Assembly (NCBI GenBank): GCA_017419065.1 | Contig: JAFOMB010000086.1 | Span: forward strand, 1 to 6,630 | Direction of reading: 5' to 3' | DNA: 6,630 nt | Source: Erysipelotrichaceae bacterium | GTDB lineage: Bacteria > Bacillota_I > Bacilli_A > Erysipelotrichales > Erysipelotrichaceae | Shown here: piece after piece, positions 6,120 through 6,630 of the stretch | Layout: each line of letters begins with the position of its first letter | How positions within the stretch are numbered: the first letter of the stretch is position 1 | Program-made: the position numbers and the translations under genes | Notes under the pieces: model-generated | What the model was told of the DNA's origin: nothing | The model's database searches: none | The model's input: only the letters and a program-made list of their open reading frames with translations

Positions 6120-6422
6120 TTAATCCTCGATCGTCAGGATATCGGTAAAGCCGGTGATATCCAGGACATCCCGGATAGATTCATTCACATGACGGAGGAT
6201 CATTTGGCCCTGCTTGGCCACCATGCCCTTCTGCAGAAGAAGAAAGACACGGAGACCGGCAGAAGAGACGTACTCGAGTTCTTTCAGATCCAGAATAAAA
6301 GTAGAAGCGCCTTCCTGAAGCGGAAGCAGTTTCTCTTCGCATTCCGGTGCGCTGGCACTGTCAAGTCTCCCGGACAGTTCTACCGTCACGACACCGTCTT
6401 CTGCTTTGTTTCTGATTTCCAT
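6120..6422 (-). CDS. STAS domain anti-anti-sigma-type protein (RsbV/SpoIIAA-like)
   Basis: The 100-residue protein is one STAS domain of the usual length. It opens with 'VVTVELSGRLDSASAPE' (11-27), a family hallmark, followed by 'ILDLKELEYVSSAGLRVF' (43-60) and 'VLDITGFTDILTI' (86-98). Ser54 is the likely phosphoacceptor, from alignment of YVSSAGL with FMDSSGL of SpoIIAA; the usual Asp is Ser53 here. Family knowledge: the unphosphorylated form binds an RsbW-type kinase, and phosphorylation releases it. The obvious partner is the phosphatase/ATPase protein encoded 3 nt downstream. The signature closely resembles the STAS half of the kinase fusion two genes down, suggesting shared partners or duplication. 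Strong AGGAGG lies 9 nt before the ATG. It is the first gene of the operon. Confidence 0.94.
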   Translation of the reverse strand: MEIRNKAEDGVVTVELSGRLDSASAPECEEKLLPLQEGASTFILDLKELEYVSSAGLRVFLLLQKGMVAKQGQMILRHVNESIRDVLDITGFTDILTIED

Positions 6423-6453
6423 AAGTCTCTTCCTCCTGCGTTCCTATTCTTTT

Positions 6454-6481
6454 ATTATACAGAGAAATACTTTACACTCAA
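6454..6481 (-). promoter_or_regulatory. sigma-A-like promoter of the STAS-phosphatase-kinase-VOC operon
   Basis: On the minus strand, TTGAGT (6481-6476) and a perfect TATAAT (6459-6454) are separated by 16 bp. The predicted start near 6447 gives a leader of about 25 nt holding the AGGAGG site of the STAS gene. This suggests housekeeping transcription, with regulation of the circuit acting mainly at protein level. Confidence 0.65.
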
Positions 6482-6507
6482 AGAAAAAGTGGTTCTCTAA
6501 AATCTAT

Positions 6508-6541
6508 GGTGGGACACTTTAAAGGTTCCCACCTTTTATTT
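6508..6541 (+). terminator. orphan terminator-like hairpin in the divergent intergenic region
   Basis: GGTGGGA (6508-6514) pairs with TCCCACC (6527-6533). The stem can extend through ACTT/AGGT-type pairs to a TAA loop, with one bulged C. On the plus strand TTTTATTT follows at once, as in an intrinsic terminator; on the minus strand no T-run follows directly. No plus-strand gene ends here. It may insulate the downstream gene from antisense transcription or terminate a short leader. Confidence 0.55.
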
Positions 6542-6564
6542 AAGAGTTTTTCTGTGCCCGGACA

Positions 6565-6592
6565 GTTAAGAAAAAGAGCTCTCCCGTATACT
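6565..6592 (+). promoter_or_regulatory. possible promoter for the right-edge gene
   Basis: TATACT (6587-6592) is a five-of-six -10 match on the plus strand. The -35 at 16 bp, GTTAAG, is a poor sigma-A match. GTTAAG with CCGTAT (6584-6589) at 13 bp faintly resembles the sigma-B pattern GTTTAA/GGGTAT, though not closely enough to assert. The start would lie near 6599, leaving about 26 nt before the ATG. Confidence 0.3.
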
Positions 6593-6624
6593 GATTATGT
6601 CGAAAAAAGTAAAGGAGAACTCAA

Positions 6625-6630
6625 ATGGAT
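6625..6630 (+). CDS. start of an unidentified gene (first two codons)
   Basis: ATG GAT at the right edge follows a strong ribosome binding site, AAAGGAG (6611-6617), with a 7-nt spacer. Only Met-Asp is visible, so nothing can be said of function. An alternative ATG at 6597 in another frame (MSKKVKENSNG) also runs to the edge but has no ribosome site, so 6625 is preferred. The gene is divergent from the STAS operon. Confidence 0.6.

Noticed and set aside
6505..6540. T-box riboswitch, because GGTGGGAC resembles the T-box core GGTGGNAC
   Set aside because: The following CCGCG part of the motif is absent. The gap to the STAS gene is too short for a normal stem I with specifier loop, and no stem I is seen. 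The match is probably chance inside the hairpin.
6506..6630. Plus-strand open frame from ATG 6506 to the right edge (41 codons)
   Set aside because: It has no ribosome site, begins in the hairpin and is in a different frame from the well-supported ATG at 6625. A run of this length can occur by chance.
1..6630. CRISPR array, insertion sequence or prophage remnant
   Set aside because: I found no spaced direct repeats, transposase-like frame or terminal inverted repeats. Both tRNA genes are intact, with no visible duplicated 3' end that would suggest an integration site.

Overview
The window looks like chromosomal DNA of a low-to-mid GC Bacillota (Firmicutes). I infer this from the compact same-strand operons, the GGAGG-type ribosome binding sites, the tRNAs with encoded CCA ends, the type III pantothenate kinase and the SpoIIE/RsbW/STAS-type regulators. 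Base composition seems close to balanced, and something near the Erysipelotrichia is a guess that the sequence cannot confirm. There is no transposase, phage gene or CRISPR array.

Left block (1-2294, all on the minus strand, transcribed right to left): coaX (type III pantothenate kinase), maf (nucleotide pyrophosphatase, overlapping coaX by 8 nt), a tRNA-Thr(GGU) that begins 2 nt after the maf stop, a perfect 23-bp palindrome, an isochorismatase-family cysteine hydrolase, and a DUF402-type protein cut by the left edge. A perfect TATAAT lies so close to coaX that the transcript would be almost leaderless. A divergent plus-strand tRNA-Leu(UAG) with its own promoter and a bidirectional terminator separates this block from the next.

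Right block (2482-6422, minus strand): a four-gene operon from a promoter near 6454-6481. It encodes (1) a free-standing STAS anti-anti-sigma-type protein; (2) a 690-residue membrane protein with an extracytoplasmic sensor region, HAMP-like linker, SpoIIE-type PP2C phosphatase and RsbW-type ATPase/kinase domain; (3) a STAS domain fused to an aminoglycoside/choline-kinase-like phosphotransferase; and (4) a small VOC (glyoxalase-fold) protein. Spacing is 3, 22 and 1 nt, and the operon ends at the shared terminator at 2451-2473.

These genes look like a complete partner-switching circuit: sensor, phosphatase, Ser-kinase/anti-sigma-like domain and STAS substrate. No sigma factor is visible. A second STAS domain attached to a small-molecule-type kinase raises the possibility that the output is control of that kinase rather than, or besides, a sigma factor. 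This is the main point of interest in the window.

The right end (6423-6630) is a divergent intergenic region with an orphan plus-strand terminator-like hairpin, a possible promoter, and the ribosome binding site and first codons of a plus-strand gene that leaves the window.
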